Shown here one piece after another: positions 9,038-18,643 of a stretch of 64,000 nucleotides of DNA. Position 1 is the stretch's first letter; every line of letters starts with the position of its first letter. The notes beneath the pieces were generated by a model that was not told where the DNA came from, searched no databases, and saw only the letters and a list, made by a program, of their open reading frames with translations. The translations under genes and the position numbers were made by a program. Origin of the DNA: Aurantimicrobium minutum (GTDB lineage: Bacteria; Actinomycetota; Actinomycetes; Actinomycetales; Microbacteriaceae); NCBI RefSeq assembly GCF_029894165.1, contig NZ_JARXXU010000001.1, positions 1 to 64,000 of the forward strand, given 5' to 3'.

Positions 9038-9988
9038 ATGAGCGCACTGGCCCGCTCCGAACCCTTTTACATCGCTGGGCATCGCGGCCTCGCCGGATCG
9101 GCAATTTGGCGACACCTCGCCAACAATGGTTTCGACAATTTAATTGGCCGTCGTTCTTCAGAGCTCGACCTTCGAGATCGAAATAGCGTCTTCAAGTTCT
9201 TTGAGTCTGAACAGCCCAAATACGTGGTGCTGGCGGCTGCAAAGGTTGGCGGGATAAAGGCAAATAACGACTTCCCCGTGGACTTTCTCTCGGAAAATTT
9301 GCAGATTCAGACCAACGTTATGGATGCCGCAGTTAGCGTAGGCGTCGAGAAATTCCTGTTTCTCGGTTCATCTTGTATCTACCCAAAGTTTGCGCCTCAA
9401 CCCATCAAGGAAGATTCTTTACTCACAGGGCATCTTGAACCCACAAATGATGCCTATGCGATTGCAAAAATCGCTGGAATACTCCAGGTGCAGGCGGTCC
9501 GGAGACAATACGGATTGCCTTGGATTTCGGCAATGCCAACTAACTTATATGGCCCAAATGATAATTTTTCGCCAAATGGTTCCCACGTACTTCCTGCTCT
9601 TATTCGGCGCTATTTAGAAGCTGTCGATTCACACTCAAGTTCTGTCACGAATTGGGGTTCTGGTTCACCACGCAGGGAATTCATGCATGTTGATGACTTA
9701 GCATCCGCCTGTCTGTTTCTCATGGAGAACTATGACGACTCACAACATGTGAATGTTGGAACCGGGACTGATGTCACGATTCGAGAAATTGCGGAAAATA
9801 TTGCGGCTGTTGTCGGCTACACAGGCACTACCGAATGGGATACCTCACAGCCCGACGGTACTCCCCAAAAGCTCCTTGATATCAGCAAGATCAAAAAATT
9901 GGGCTGGACTCCGACCCACGACTTACAATCGGGGCTCAGCTCCACGGTTGACTGGTACTGCCAACATCGAAATGAAGCGCGCTTATGA
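9038..9988 (+). CDS. fcl: GDP-L-fucose synthase
   Basis: Epimerase-reductase that turns GDP-4-keto-6-deoxymannose into GDP-L-fucose with NADPH. The 316-residue protein shows AGHRGLAGSA near residues 13-22, SSCIYPK at 111-117 and Y140-x3-K144. I use the ATG at 9038, two bases after gmd, instead of an in-frame TTG at 9023 that would overlap gmd. Its stop overlaps the start of the next membrane protein (ATGA), so gmd, fcl and that gene form an operon. Confidence 0.95.
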   Translation: MSALARSEPFYIAGHRGLAGSAIWRHLANNGFDNLIGRRSSELDLRDRNSVFKFFESEQPKYVVLAAAKVGGIKANNDFPVDFLSENLQIQTNVMDAAVSVGVEKFLFLGSSCIYPKFAPQPIKEDSLLTGHLEPTNDAYAIAKIAGILQVQAVRRQYGLPWISAMPTNLYGPNDNFSPNGSHVLPALIRRYLEAVDSHSSSVTNWGSGSPRREFMHVDDLASACLFLMENYDDSQHVNVGTGTDVTIREIAENIAAVVGYTGTTEWDTSQPDGTPQKLLDISKIKKLGWTPTHDLQSGLSSTVDWYCQHRNEARL

Positions 9989-11352
9989 CCTATTCGACAA
10001 CTTCAAATAATGGATCACGGTTAACAAGAACCTGGCAATGGTTTCGAGTGCGTTGGGTAGTGACGGTACTCGTCACTATCGGCTTGTTAGCCCCTGCGTC
10101 TTTCGCTCTCATCCACAATTTAGAGACTTCTCCTCTGGATGAGTGGGTCTTTGTTGACTACACGGAAAAAGCTCTGCGTCAAGGGTTCGTTCATCGTGGC
10201 GAGAACGTCGGTCTGTACACCGCTGAATTGATGGCTTGTCACGGAGTTATTCCTGGCAGCACCTTTGGGGAATGCGGAAGCGGACAAGAGATTTATTCAA
10301 AGCTTCCTTACGGCGGCCGTAATGGTGCAGCGGATTACACGCCTGTTTATTTTTGGTCTACTGCGATTCTCGGAGGTGGCATTCAACTCCTTTCTGGACT
10401 GGACCAACTCACATCATGGCGAATGACTGGCGCACTATGGTTGTCTGGCGCGATGTTGATGATGTATCTGCTATTCCGAAGGTGGAAAATTCCCAATGGG
10501 ACCACTCTCGTTTTAGGCTTACTGGTCATTGGAAGTCCGTACACGCTATGGGCCAATACTTTCGTCTCAACTGATGCCCCTTCCCTGTTTATCGGTGCCA
10601 CACTTCTCTATCTGGCAACTCGGATCAGGGCTGGTGACTTGTCGCCTTGGTGGCTAGTCATTGCCTCGCCAATCGCTCTAGCCTTCAAAGTGACAAATAT
10701 GGCCGCAATTGGACTCGCAGTGACTTACCTCATCGGGAGCTGGGTTGTTCAATTAATCAGACGAAAAAACACCTCGGGTCACACTAAATTAGCCATAACT
10801 TCGGGGCTATCTGCCCCAATTTTGGCCCTCGTAGCTAGCGCTGCACTTGAACTTGGTTGGTTGCAAGTGCTCAAATTAACCGCAATTCCGACGCCACCGG
10901 TTGATCAGGGCATTTCTACTCCACTGACCCCGCAGGAACTGGGGCTCCAGGCAACGAATTTCTTGAGCAGCAGCTTGTCCTATAGCCCATTTTCGAGTCT
11001 TGATTTTGGATTCATTTGGGCGCCTCTGAGCTGGATATGTATCACCGGCGTTATTGGTGCAGCTCTCATTCTTCGAAAGTGGAATAAGCGAGCAGAAGTT
11101 TCAATTGCGATTGGTATAGCTGCAGTGGCTATGGCTCCCGCTCTGGCAATCATTTTTTGGGCAGTAAACCATAGCTACTTCCAGCTCTCCCCCCGGTACG
11201 GAGCATCATTGAGTATCGCATTCATGCTCTCGGCAGCATTCCTTGTGAGAAACAACCTAGCTCGCTGGATTATTGGCGGCTATGGAACGCTCCTCATTCT
11301 TGCGAGTTTGCTTGCTTCCATTCAATTAAATCTTGTTGTTCCAAGCAGCTAG
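9985..11352 (+). CDS. Multi-pass membrane protein, GT-C-like
   Basis: 455 residues with about ten hydrophobic segments and a large loop after the first one that contains acidic residues (SPLDEWVFVDY near residue 50). An acidic pair in the first external loop followed by many helices is typical of GT-C transferases that use polyprenyl-phosphate sugars. It could also be a polymerase; no family was recognised with certainty. Start overlaps the fcl stop by 4 bases. Two genes downstream lie a DPM-type transferase and a DUF2304 protein, the usual suppliers of polyprenyl-phosphate sugars, which favours the GT-C reading. Confidence 0.65.
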   Translation: MTYSTTSNNGSRLTRTWQWFRVRWVVTVLVTIGLLAPASFALIHNLETSPLDEWVFVDYTEKALRQGFVHRGENVGLYTAELMACHGVIPGSTFGECGSGQEIYSKLPYGGRNGAADYTPVYFWSTAILGGGIQLLSGLDQLTSWRMTGALWLSGAMLMMYLLFRRWKIPNGTTLVLGLLVIGSPYTLWANTFVSTDAPSLFIGATLLYLATRIRAGDLSPWWLVIASPIALAFKVTNMAAIGLAVTYLIGSWVVQLIRRKNTSGHTKLAITSGLSAPILALVASAALELGWLQVLKLTAIPTPPVDQGISTPLTPQELGLQATNFLSSSLSYSPFSSLDFGFIWAPLSWICITGVIGAALILRKWNKRAEVSIAIGIAAVAMAPALAIIFWAVNHSYFQLSPRYGASLSIAFMLSAAFLVRNNLARWIIGGYGTLLILASLLASIQLNLVVPSS

Positions 11353-11419
11353 CGAGAATTTAGACCTGAAATCGAAATGACCTAAGTGGTGCTTCTAAAC
11401 CCACTGGTACCATCAAGTC

Positions 11420-12160
11420 ATGGCGTTTGAAGTAAAAGATGTGCTCATTGTGTTGCCTGCATTCAACGAGCAAGCATCCATCGTTCACACGCTCAACGAC
11501 ATCGATAAGAATGTGCCTGGGGCAAATAAGCTCGTTGTCGATGACGGTTCTACAGACAAGACGGCTGATTATGCCCGGCAAGCAGGTGCCCAGGTGGCGC
11601 AACTGCCCTTCAATATTGGAGTTGGCGGGGCGATGAGGTTTGGTTTTCGACACGCCTCTCGCAACGGTTACAAAGTCGTCATACAGCTTGATGCAGATGG
11701 TCAACACGATCCGGCATACATACCGGAACTTTTGCGCAATTTAGATCAATCAGACTTAGTGATAGGTGCACGCTTCGCTGGTGAAGGTGACTATGAAGTT
11801 CACGGCCCCCGGAAATGGGCTATGGGACTTCTATCGACCGTGATCAGCCGAAGTGCCAACTCGAAACTCACGGATACCACGTCAGGTTTTCGTGCCAGCG
11901 GGCCACGGGCCATAGAGCTCTTTGCGAAAGACTACCCTGCCGAGTATCTTGGCGACACTGTCGAGTCCTTAGTCATCGCTTTGAAGAGTGGTTTGACCGT
12001 CTCCCAAGTTCCCGTTGCGATGCGAAAGCGCATCGGCGGTCAACCTTCCCAAAATGCTTGGCAATCGGCTGTATTTCTTTTTCGCGCTGCAACAGCTCTC
12101 ATAATTGCCTATATGCGACCAACTGATCCTGCAAATGAACCTCACGGAGAAAAATCATGA
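11420..12160 (+). CDS. DPM1/GtrB-like family 2 glycosyltransferase
   Basis: 246 residues. GT-A motifs: VLPAFNEQ near residue 11, VVDDGSTD near 41, and QLDADGQHDP near 90-99. This is the polyprenyl-phosphate mannosyl/glucosyl transferase type that loads a sugar from a nucleotide donor onto a lipid phosphate at the inner membrane face. There is no C-terminal membrane pair as in GtrB, so the DUF2304 protein whose start overlaps this stop (ATGA) may serve as membrane partner. Donor sugar unknown. Confidence 0.85.
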   Translation: MAFEVKDVLIVLPAFNEQASIVHTLNDIDKNVPGANKLVVDDGSTDKTADYARQAGAQVAQLPFNIGVGGAMRFGFRHASRNGYKVVIQLDADGQHDPAYIPELLRNLDQSDLVIGARFAGEGDYEVHGPRKWAMGLLSTVISRSANSKLTDTTSGFRASGPRAIELFAKDYPAEYLGDTVESLVIALKSGLTVSQVPVAMRKRIGGQPSQNAWQSAVFLFRAATALIIAYMRPTDPANEPHGEKS

Positions 12161-12522
12161 CCTACTTCATAGGACCAATCCTCTCCATTGCCCTCATTGC
12201 AATTATTGTCACTCAACTCATGCGAAAACGACTCCGGGAGCGGCACGCGCTTTGGTGGGCTATTGGTGCAATTACAACCCTTTTTTTGAGTATATTCCCG
12301 GGCATACTTCTCAATTTGAGCAGCTGGCTAGGTTTCGTTGCGCCCTTGAATCTTGTTTTGATCCTTGGTCTAGCTCTCATGTTGCTCGTAAACCTGCAAC
12401 ACAGCGCCGAACTCACAGATCTTGAAAATAAAGTCAGAACGCTTGCTGAGGAAATCGCTGAACTAAAGCTTGAAGACAGTATCGGGAAAGTGAATGTGTC
12501 TGATTTCCCCGAAAGCAATTAG
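12157..12522 (+). CDS. DUF2304 small membrane protein
   Basis: 121 residues: an N-terminal helix at about 3-20, a basic segment with RERHALWWAIG, two more hydrophobic segments to about residue 83, and a charged helical tail (likely coiled coil, LENKVRTLAEEIAEL). This is the DUF2304 layout, a family regularly encoded directly after DPM-type glycosyltransferases. Translational coupling with the preceding gene supports a membrane partner or regulator role; biochemical function is not established. Confidence 0.85.
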   Translation: MTYFIGPILSIALIAIIVTQLMRKRLRERHALWWAIGAITTLFLSIFPGILLNLSSWLGFVAPLNLVLILGLALMLLVNLQHSAELTDLENKVRTLAEEIAELKLEDSIGKVNVSDFPESN

Positions 12523-12543
12523 AATTCTGAGCTCAGATGGGTC

Positions 12544-13668
12544 TCATGGATTTCGTGGATCCCATGGGCAGGATGCCATTTTCACTTTTTCAAGATACTG
12601 CTTTGCACGAACACCCCAACCCCAATTTTCGGCCGATGCTTCCGATAACGATGATGGAACAATCTTCAAGCAAGCCTCCATCTGTGCTGACAAGTTTTCA
12701 AACGAGCTTGCCCGCAGGATTGTAGCTCCCGAATTCGACAACTCGTTCAGTCCTGGAACCTCATAAGAAATGATTCCGGCATTACAGACAGCAGCCTCGA
12801 TGAGAGTTGTTTGAAAACCTTCAGCCAACGTAGTCGGGTTGATAAGCCATTGCCCTTTGAGCAAGAAACGCACTTGTTCATGTGATTGTCGTCCATGGAC
12901 GAAAATTTTTTCCTTAGCTTGTGACGCGTCGACCTGACCCGCTAAACGCTCAAATTCGGGCCCATCTCCAGCGATGTGCAATTCATATTCTGAACTTGGA
13001 TTTCGAAGTTGAAATATTTCGAATGCCCGCACACTTTCATCCCAGCCCTTATCTGGGACGATTCTGCCGACGAAAACAAACCTCTGCGGTTTTTCAGCAG
13101 AGGCCACTCGCCAGAAATCTAAATTGATTGCGTTCAAAAAAACGTCAGCTGATTTTCCAGCGAGGCGCTGAACGAAACGAGCGGATTCGCTCGAAACCGC
13201 CAGTCTAGTCGTTGCCATCCTGAGCGACCAACGGCCCACTGTCTTGTCCACAAGCCAACTTGCAATCCTCACAAGCGGGGATGCTCCCCTAACATGCGAA
13301 GAGCCGTGCTCCGTCAGAATAACTGGAACCTTTGTTTTGAGCCCGGCTGCCACTCCAGCCCAAGTCATAGGGAAAAACCTTGTGTGAACGGATATAGACG
13401 TTACTTTCTCTTCTCGGATAAATCTCGACAGAAGATTTTTGATACCAGTCCTAGGGAAGGAGATTACATCGCCAATATTTCCCCATTGTGGCAAACGTAT
13501 GACTCGAATTCCATGTTCGACCGTATCACTTGCCACCAAAGATAGCGTCACAACTGTACATCGGGTCCCTTGGCTAGCAAGGTGTCGAGCTAGTTCAAAA
13601 ACATGCTGCTCGAGCCCGCCCGTAAATGGAGGAAATTTGTTGACGACAAAAAGAATGTGTTCAGTCAA
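12544..13668 (-). CDS. Family 4 glycosyltransferase
   Basis: 374 residues with the GT-B double Rossmann layout: N-terminal NKFPPFTGGLEQHVFELAR with the Gly-Gly acceptor loop, and a C-terminal donor half with FVGRIVPDKGWDE near residue 200 and the E-x7-E type motif AEGFQTTLIEA near residue 320. Retaining transfer from a nucleotide sugar is expected; donor and acceptor cannot be read. It ends facing the DUF2304 gene (21 bases apart) and its start is 66 bases from the divergent galE. Confidence 0.85.
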   Translation of the reverse strand: MTEHILFVVNKFPPFTGGLEQHVFELARHLASQGTRCTVVTLSLVASDTVEHGIRVIRLPQWGNIGDVISFPRTGIKNLLSRFIREEKVTSISVHTRFFPMTWAGVAAGLKTKVPVILTEHGSSHVRGASPLVRIASWLVDKTVGRWSLRMATTRLAVSSESARFVQRLAGKSADVFLNAINLDFWRVASAEKPQRFVFVGRIVPDKGWDESVRAFEIFQLRNPSSEYELHIAGDGPEFERLAGQVDASQAKEKIFVHGRQSHEQVRFLLKGQWLINPTTLAEGFQTTLIEAAVCNAGIISYEVPGLNELSNSGATILRASSFENLSAQMEACLKIVPSSLSEASAENWGWGVRAKQYLEKVKMASCPWDPRNP

Positions 13669-13734
13669 TTCGAACTTCCTCTTTACATCTCGCCAAAAAG
13701 TTTCGGTTTATCCTCTAAGGATAGACTGAAGCCC

Positions 13735-14712
13735 ATGGCTGTTTTGGTAACTGGAGGCGCCGGATACATAGGCGCTCACGTTGTGCGACTTCTCCTACAA
13801 CGTGGAGATGTAGTTGTCGTAGTTGATGATGGGCTAACCGGGGTGTCTCAAAATATTGCACCACTCACCCCCCACGTAATGAACATTGCCGACGATGACT
13901 CTGTTGACAAACTTGAACAAATTATGCTGGACCAAGACGTCGATGCGGTGATCCACCTGGCTGCTCGAAAGCAAGTTGGCGAATCAGTTTCTAGACCGGC
14001 GTGGTATTTTCGCGAAAACATAGGTGGCCTCGCAAATCTTTTGGAAGCGATGAACAACGCGGGCGTTCGAAATCTTGTTTTTTCATCATCTGCATCGGTT
14101 TATGGAGATGCCCCGGCAGGCCTCATTTCTGAAGACTTCCCTACCATTCCTGTCAGCCCTTATGGTGAGACAAAGTTAGTTGGAGAGTGGCTCATATCTG
14201 ATTGCGTTCGGGCTCAACTGCTCAATGCAGTCAGCTTGCGATACTTCAACGTTGCAGGTGCCGAACTTCCCCAACTGGGTGATCCTGCCGTTTTAAATCT
14301 GATCCCGATGGTGTTTGAGCGACTTGACCAAAACAAGCCCCCTCGGATCTTCGGAAATGAGTACTCCACAGATGACGGGACATGTGTTCGTGATTTTGTC
14401 CATGTGGGTGATTTAGCAACCGCGCATATTCTCGCACTCGATTCGCTCAAATGTGAGGGGCCAGCCGGGCACAAAATTTATAACGTCGGGACAGGTACAG
14501 GGACTTCTGTCAAGGAAATAATTGATTTAATTATTGAAGTATCGGGGACAAGCCTCCGAGCTGAAGTCCACGCCCCAAGACTTGGCGATCCAGCTTATGT
14601 CACGGCTGATCCCAGCAAGATTAAATCTGAGCTCGGCTGGTATGCCACTAACAATGTAACGGACATAGTGAAAACCGCATGGCAATCTCATGAGTTTAAG
14701 CGACGAAGCTAA
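13735..14712 (+). CDS. galE: UDP-glucose 4-epimerase
   Basis: Interconverts UDP-glucose and UDP-galactose. Extended SDR signature: VTGGAGYIGAH near residues 5-15, SSSASVYGD at 117-125 and Y143-x3-K147 in SPYGETK. The 325-residue form starting at 13735 begins directly with the cofactor loop; an in-frame start 132 bases upstream would add a sequence foreign to the family and overlap the divergent glycosyltransferase, so it is rejected. A short TAAGG stretch lies about 14 bases before the ATG. Last gene of the glycan region; galactose would be the natural acceptor for the GT11 fucosyltransferase. Confidence 0.92.
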   Translation: MAVLVTGGAGYIGAHVVRLLLQRGDVVVVVDDGLTGVSQNIAPLTPHVMNIADDDSVDKLEQIMLDQDVDAVIHLAARKQVGESVSRPAWYFRENIGGLANLLEAMNNAGVRNLVFSSSASVYGDAPAGLISEDFPTIPVSPYGETKLVGEWLISDCVRAQLLNAVSLRYFNVAGAELPQLGDPAVLNLIPMVFERLDQNKPPRIFGNEYSTDDGTCVRDFVHVGDLATAHILALDSLKCEGPAGHKIYNVGTGTGTSVKEIIDLIIEVSGTSLRAEVHAPRLGDPAYVTADPSKIKSELGWYATNNVTDIVKTAWQSHEFKRRS

Positions 14713-14940
14713 ACTTAAATCGAGATCAAAAAGTGCTGAGTTTTCTCTACCTAAAGGGAAACATGAAATCAAATCGCTGTTGTTTTCAATACGAACCTGA
14801 TATCAATTACCCAACCTGCAGATGTATTCATAAACTTTCACTTACAAATCGATTCAAATTATTCCATGTGGTCGAGTTGTTGAATTCGAAGTCCGGTTAA
14901 GATTGAAAAAGTAGATTTAACAAAAGAGGGATACGAAATC
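14713..14940. promoter_or_regulatory. AT-rich leader/promoter region of kgd
   Basis: 228 bases with no gene. The AT content is higher than in the flanking genes. AGAGGG sits 9-14 bases before the GTG of kgd and is a good ribosome site. A TTGTTG/TAAGAT pair near 14877-14903 has a 15-base spacer and is only a weak promoter candidate. Confidence 0.35.
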
Positions 14941-17900
14941 GTGGCCGATTTGGACAGTAACAACAACCTCACAGAAGACTTTGGTGCCAACGAGTGGATG
15001 GTCGAAGAGCTCTATGAGCGCTTTGTCGTCGACAAGAATTCAGTTGGCCAAGCATGGTGGCCGACTTTAGAGAAATACGCCGCTAAATCTGACTTCACGG
15101 CCCCTGTGGATCCCCCGGTAACCCTCCCAACAGCTGCAGCAACACCTCCAGCAACGGCAACGAGTTCGGCTACTCAGCCGATTGCGACGACCACCTCCCG
15201 TCCGGCTCAGGCAGCGCCCATCCCTGCAGATGCTCCGGTCATTGCCCAGGATTTTGCAGCTGCAGAATCTGAAGAGCAAGATGTTGTCACTGTTCTGAAG
15301 GGTATGCCCAAGGCACTTGCCGCCAACATGGACCTGTCTCTATCCATGCCGACTGCTACCAGTGTCCGCGCTATTCCCGCAAAGTTGTTGATTGATAACC
15401 GCATTGTGATCAACAACCACCTCAAGCGCACCCGCGGCGGCAAAGTCTCCTTCACCCACATCATTGGCTGGGCTCTGGTGCAAGCGCTCAAGGTATTCCC
15501 CAGCCAGAACGTCTACTACGACGAGGTTGACGGCAAGCCTGCGCTTGTAGCACCTGCTCACGTCACACTGGGTCTCGCCGTAGACGTGCCAAAGCCTGAC
15601 GGCTCTCGTGCCCTCATGGTCCCTGGAATCAAGCGTGCTGACACGATGACTTTCGGCGAGTTCCTCGCCGCCTACGAAGACCTCGTGGTCAAGGCTCGCA
15701 ACAACAAGCTTGCTGCCGAGGATTTCCAAGGCATCACGATGTCTCTGACCAACCCCGGAGGAATTGGCACCGTGCACTCCGTGCCTCGCCTCATGCGCGG
15801 CCAAGGCTGCATTATTGGTGCAGGTGCACTGGACTACCCAGCAGAATTCCAGGGCGCCAGCGAAGAAACTCTGGTCAAGATGGCCATCAGCAAGGTGCTC
15901 ACTCTGACCAGCACCTACGACCACCGTGTGATTCAAGGTGCCGGTTCTGGTGAGTTCCTCAAGATTGTTCACGAGTTACTTATCGGTGGACGGAATTTCT
16001 ACGAAGACATCTTCGCCGCATTACGTATTCCCTACGTCCCCATTCACTGGGGCACCGACGTCAGCGTAGCCAAGGGCTCTGCCATTGACAAAACTGCCCG
16101 CGTCCAAGAGCTCATCAACGCCTACCGCGTTCGCGGCCACCTCATGGCTGACATTGACCCACTCGAGTACAAGCAACGCAGCCACCCCGACCTTGAAATC
16201 GAAAGCCACGGCCTGACGTTCTGGGATCTGGACCGCGAATTTGTCACCGGCGGCATTGGCGGAACCCGCACTGCTCCCCTTCGCAAGATTCTCGGAATTC
16301 TTCGTGACTCCTACTGCCGCACTGTTGGTCTGGAATACATGCACATCCAGGACCCAGAGCAACGCAAGTGGATTCAGGAAAAGGTTGAACGTAACTACGA
16401 AAAGCCTGGCCACGATGAGCAAATGCGCATCCTCGGCAAGCTCAACGAAGCAGAAGCTTTCGAAACTTTCCTGCAGACCAAATACGTCGGCCAGAAGCGC
16501 TTCAGCCTTGAAGGTGGAGAGTCCGTCATCCCTCTCTTGGATGAAATCCTCCAGGATGCAGCCTCTGCAGAATTAGATGGTGTGGGCATTGGTATGGCCC
16601 ACCGTGGTCGTCTCAACGTTTTGACCAACATTGCAGGAAAGACCTACGGTCAGATCTTCCGTGAGTTTGAGGGCACCCAGGACGCCAAGACTTCTCAGGG
16701 TTCTGGCGACGTCAAGTACCACTTAGGTACAGAAGGTCTCTTCACTGCTGCTGACGGTAAGACTATTCCCGTCTCCCTGGCAGCAAACCCTTCGCACCTC
16801 GAGACCGTGAACTCGGTCCTGCAGGGAATCGTTCGCGCCAAGCAGGACCTCAAGCCCATTGGCACCTTCACCACCCTTCCTGTGCTTATCCACGGAGACG
16901 CGGCTATGGCTGGTCAGGGCGTGGTACTTGAAGGCCTACAGATGTCACAGCTGCGTGGGTACCGCATTGGTGGAACCGTCCACATCGTGATTAACAACCA
17001 GGTTGGTTTCACCACCCTGCCAGAGGCATCACGCACCTCGGTCTACGCAACCGACGTTGCCAAGACCATCCAGGCACCTATCTGGCACGTCAATGGAGAT
17101 GACCCCGAAGCTGTTGTTCGTGTTGCCCACTTGGCTTTTGAATTCCGTCAGCGTTTCAACAAAGACGTTGTTATTGACCTTGTGTGCTACCGCCGCCGCG
17201 GTCACAACGAGGGCGATGACCCCTCGATGACTCAGCCACTGATGTACAACCTCATCGAAGCAAAGCGTTCGGTTCGTCGCCTCTACACCGAAGCCCTTGT
17301 TGGTCGCGGTGATATCACTCAGGAAGAGTTTGATAACGCCCAGGCCGACTTCCAGGGACAATTGGAAACAGCATTTGCTGAGACCCACGAAGCCCAGACC
17401 GGTGTCATGAGTACTGTCGGCGCAACTGACACTGTTACTGGTGGCAATGTTCTCGACAACCAGGTACTCGAACCAGCTTCAACCGGTGTTGATGTTTCAG
17501 TTATCCACCGCATTGGTGACGCATTCAACAATGTTCCAGCTGGATTCACTGTTCATAACAAACTCCAGCAGCTTCTAGCAAAACGGCTCGACATGAGCCG
17601 CAATGGCGATGTCGACTGGGGCTTTGGAGAACTCCTCGCATTTGGGTCAATCCTGTTGGAGGGAAAGCCAGTGAGGCTCACTGGCCAGGATGTGCGCCGC
17701 GGAACCTTCGTTCAGCGTCATGCCGTTTTCCACGACCGCGAAAACGGCCAGGAATGGTTGCCATTGCTCAACTTGAGCGAGAACCAGGGGCGTTTCTGGA
17801 TCTATGACTCTCTGCTTAGCGAATACGCCGTGCTCGGTTACGAATATGGGTATTCCGTGCAACGCGAAGATGCACTTGTCCTCTGGGAAGCACAGTTTGG

Positions 17901-18633
17901 TGACTTCGCCGATGGTGCACAGACCGTCATTGACGAATACATTTCCTCCTCGGAACAGAAGTGGGGACAGCGCTCCTCACTCGTTATGCTTTTGCCTCAC
18001 GGCTACGAAGGACAAGGCCCCGACCACTCCTCCGCACGTATAGAGCGCTTCCTGCAGCTCTGTGCTGAAAACAACATGGTTGTAGCCCGCCCTTCCACAC
18101 CTGCGTCGTACTTCCATTTGCTGCGCCGCCAGGCATACAGCAAGCCACGTAAGCCACTGGTTGTGTTCACCCCCAAGGCCATGCTTCGTCTTCGCGGCGC
18201 ATCAAGCCCCGTGGAAGAATTCACTACGGGCAAGTTCGAACCTGTCCTGGACGATCCCCGTCAGCTTGATCGCAATGCAGTCCAGCGCGTGATCCTCACA
18301 GCAGGTAAGCCGTATCACGACCTCGTTGCTGAACTGGAGAAGACTCCAAACCCAGCAATCGCTATCCTGCGTCTCGAGCAGTTCTACCCTGCACCCATGC
18401 AGCAGCTCAATGATGTTCTGGCCACCTACCCCAACGCAGAGTTGGTCTGGTACCAAGATGAGCCCGCCAACCAGGGCGCATGGCCTTTCATGCTCTTGGA
18501 AGTTTCTCCCAAGCTCGAAGGACGCGTTCTACGCAATGTTTCACGTCCGGCTTCTGCATCTCCTGCAGTTGGTTCTGCGAAGCGTCACGCCGTCGAAGCA
18601 GCAGAGATACTCCATAGAGCACTCAATATTTGA
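14941..18633 (+). CDS. kgd: Multifunctional 2-oxoglutarate dehydrogenase E1/E2 (Kgd)
   Basis: 1230 residues, the length of actinobacterial Kgd, which joins an E2-type succinyltransferase domain to a thiamine-diphosphate E1 and works in the TCA cycle with separate E3 and GarA-type control. Order: short N-terminal helix, Pro/Ala/Thr-rich linker (about 50-95), acyltransferase domain to about 350 with the D-H-R motif near 326-328 (STYDHRVIQG), then E1 with HRGRLNVL near 560 and the diphosphate/Mg segment GDAAMAGQGVV near 653 followed by VINNQVGFTT. No lipoyl domain is seen, as usual for this family. GTG start with AGAGGG upstream. Confidence 0.95.
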   Translation: MADLDSNNNLTEDFGANEWMVEELYERFVVDKNSVGQAWWPTLEKYAAKSDFTAPVDPPVTLPTAAATPPATATSSATQPIATTTSRPAQAAPIPADAPVIAQDFAAAESEEQDVVTVLKGMPKALAANMDLSLSMPTATSVRAIPAKLLIDNRIVINNHLKRTRGGKVSFTHIIGWALVQALKVFPSQNVYYDEVDGKPALVAPAHVTLGLAVDVPKPDGSRALMVPGIKRADTMTFGEFLAAYEDLVVKARNNKLAAEDFQGITMSLTNPGGIGTVHSVPRLMRGQGCIIGAGALDYPAEFQGASEETLVKMAISKVLTLTSTYDHRVIQGAGSGEFLKIVHELLIGGRNFYEDIFAALRIPYVPIHWGTDVSVAKGSAIDKTARVQELINAYRVRGHLMADIDPLEYKQRSHPDLEIESHGLTFWDLDREFVTGGIGGTRTAPLRKILGILRDSYCRTVGLEYMHIQDPEQRKWIQEKVERNYEKPGHDEQMRILGKLNEAEAFETFLQTKYVGQKRFSLEGGESVIPLLDEILQDAASAELDGVGIGMAHRGRLNVLTNIAGKTYGQIFREFEGTQDAKTSQGSGDVKYHLGTEGLFTAADGKTIPVSLAANPSHLETVNSVLQGIVRAKQDLKPIGTFTTLPVLIHGDAAMAGQGVVLEGLQMSQLRGYRIGGTVHIVINNQVGFTTLPEASRTSVYATDVAKTIQAPIWHVNGDDPEAVVRVAHLAFEFRQRFNKDVVIDLVCYRRRGHNEGDDPSMTQPLMYNLIEAKRSVRRLYTEALVGRGDITQEEFDNAQADFQGQLETAFAETHEAQTGVMSTVGATDTVTGGNVLDNQVLEPASTGVDVSVIHRIGDAFNNVPAGFTVHNKLQQLLAKRLDMSRNGDVDWGFGELLAFGSILLEGKPVRLTGQDVRRGTFVQRHAVFHDRENGQEWLPLLNLSENQGRFWIYDSLLSEYAVLGYEYGYSVQREDALVLWEAQFGDFADGAQTVIDEYISSSEQKWGQRSSLVMLLPHGYEGQGPDHSSARIERFLQLCAENNMVVARPSTPASYFHLLRRQAYSKPRKPLVVFTPKAMLRLRGASSPVEEFTTGKFEPVLDDPRQLDRNAVQRVILTAGKPYHDLVAELEKTPNPAIAILRLEQFYPAPMQQLNDVLATYPNAELVWYQDEPANQGAWPFMLLEVSPKLEGRVLRNVSRPASASPAVGSAKRHAVEAAEILHRALNI

Positions 18634-18643
18634 TTGAAGAATA

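Noticed and set aside
15340-15972. Open frame of 210 codons antisense to kgd
   Set aside because: Shadow frame with no recognisable domain.
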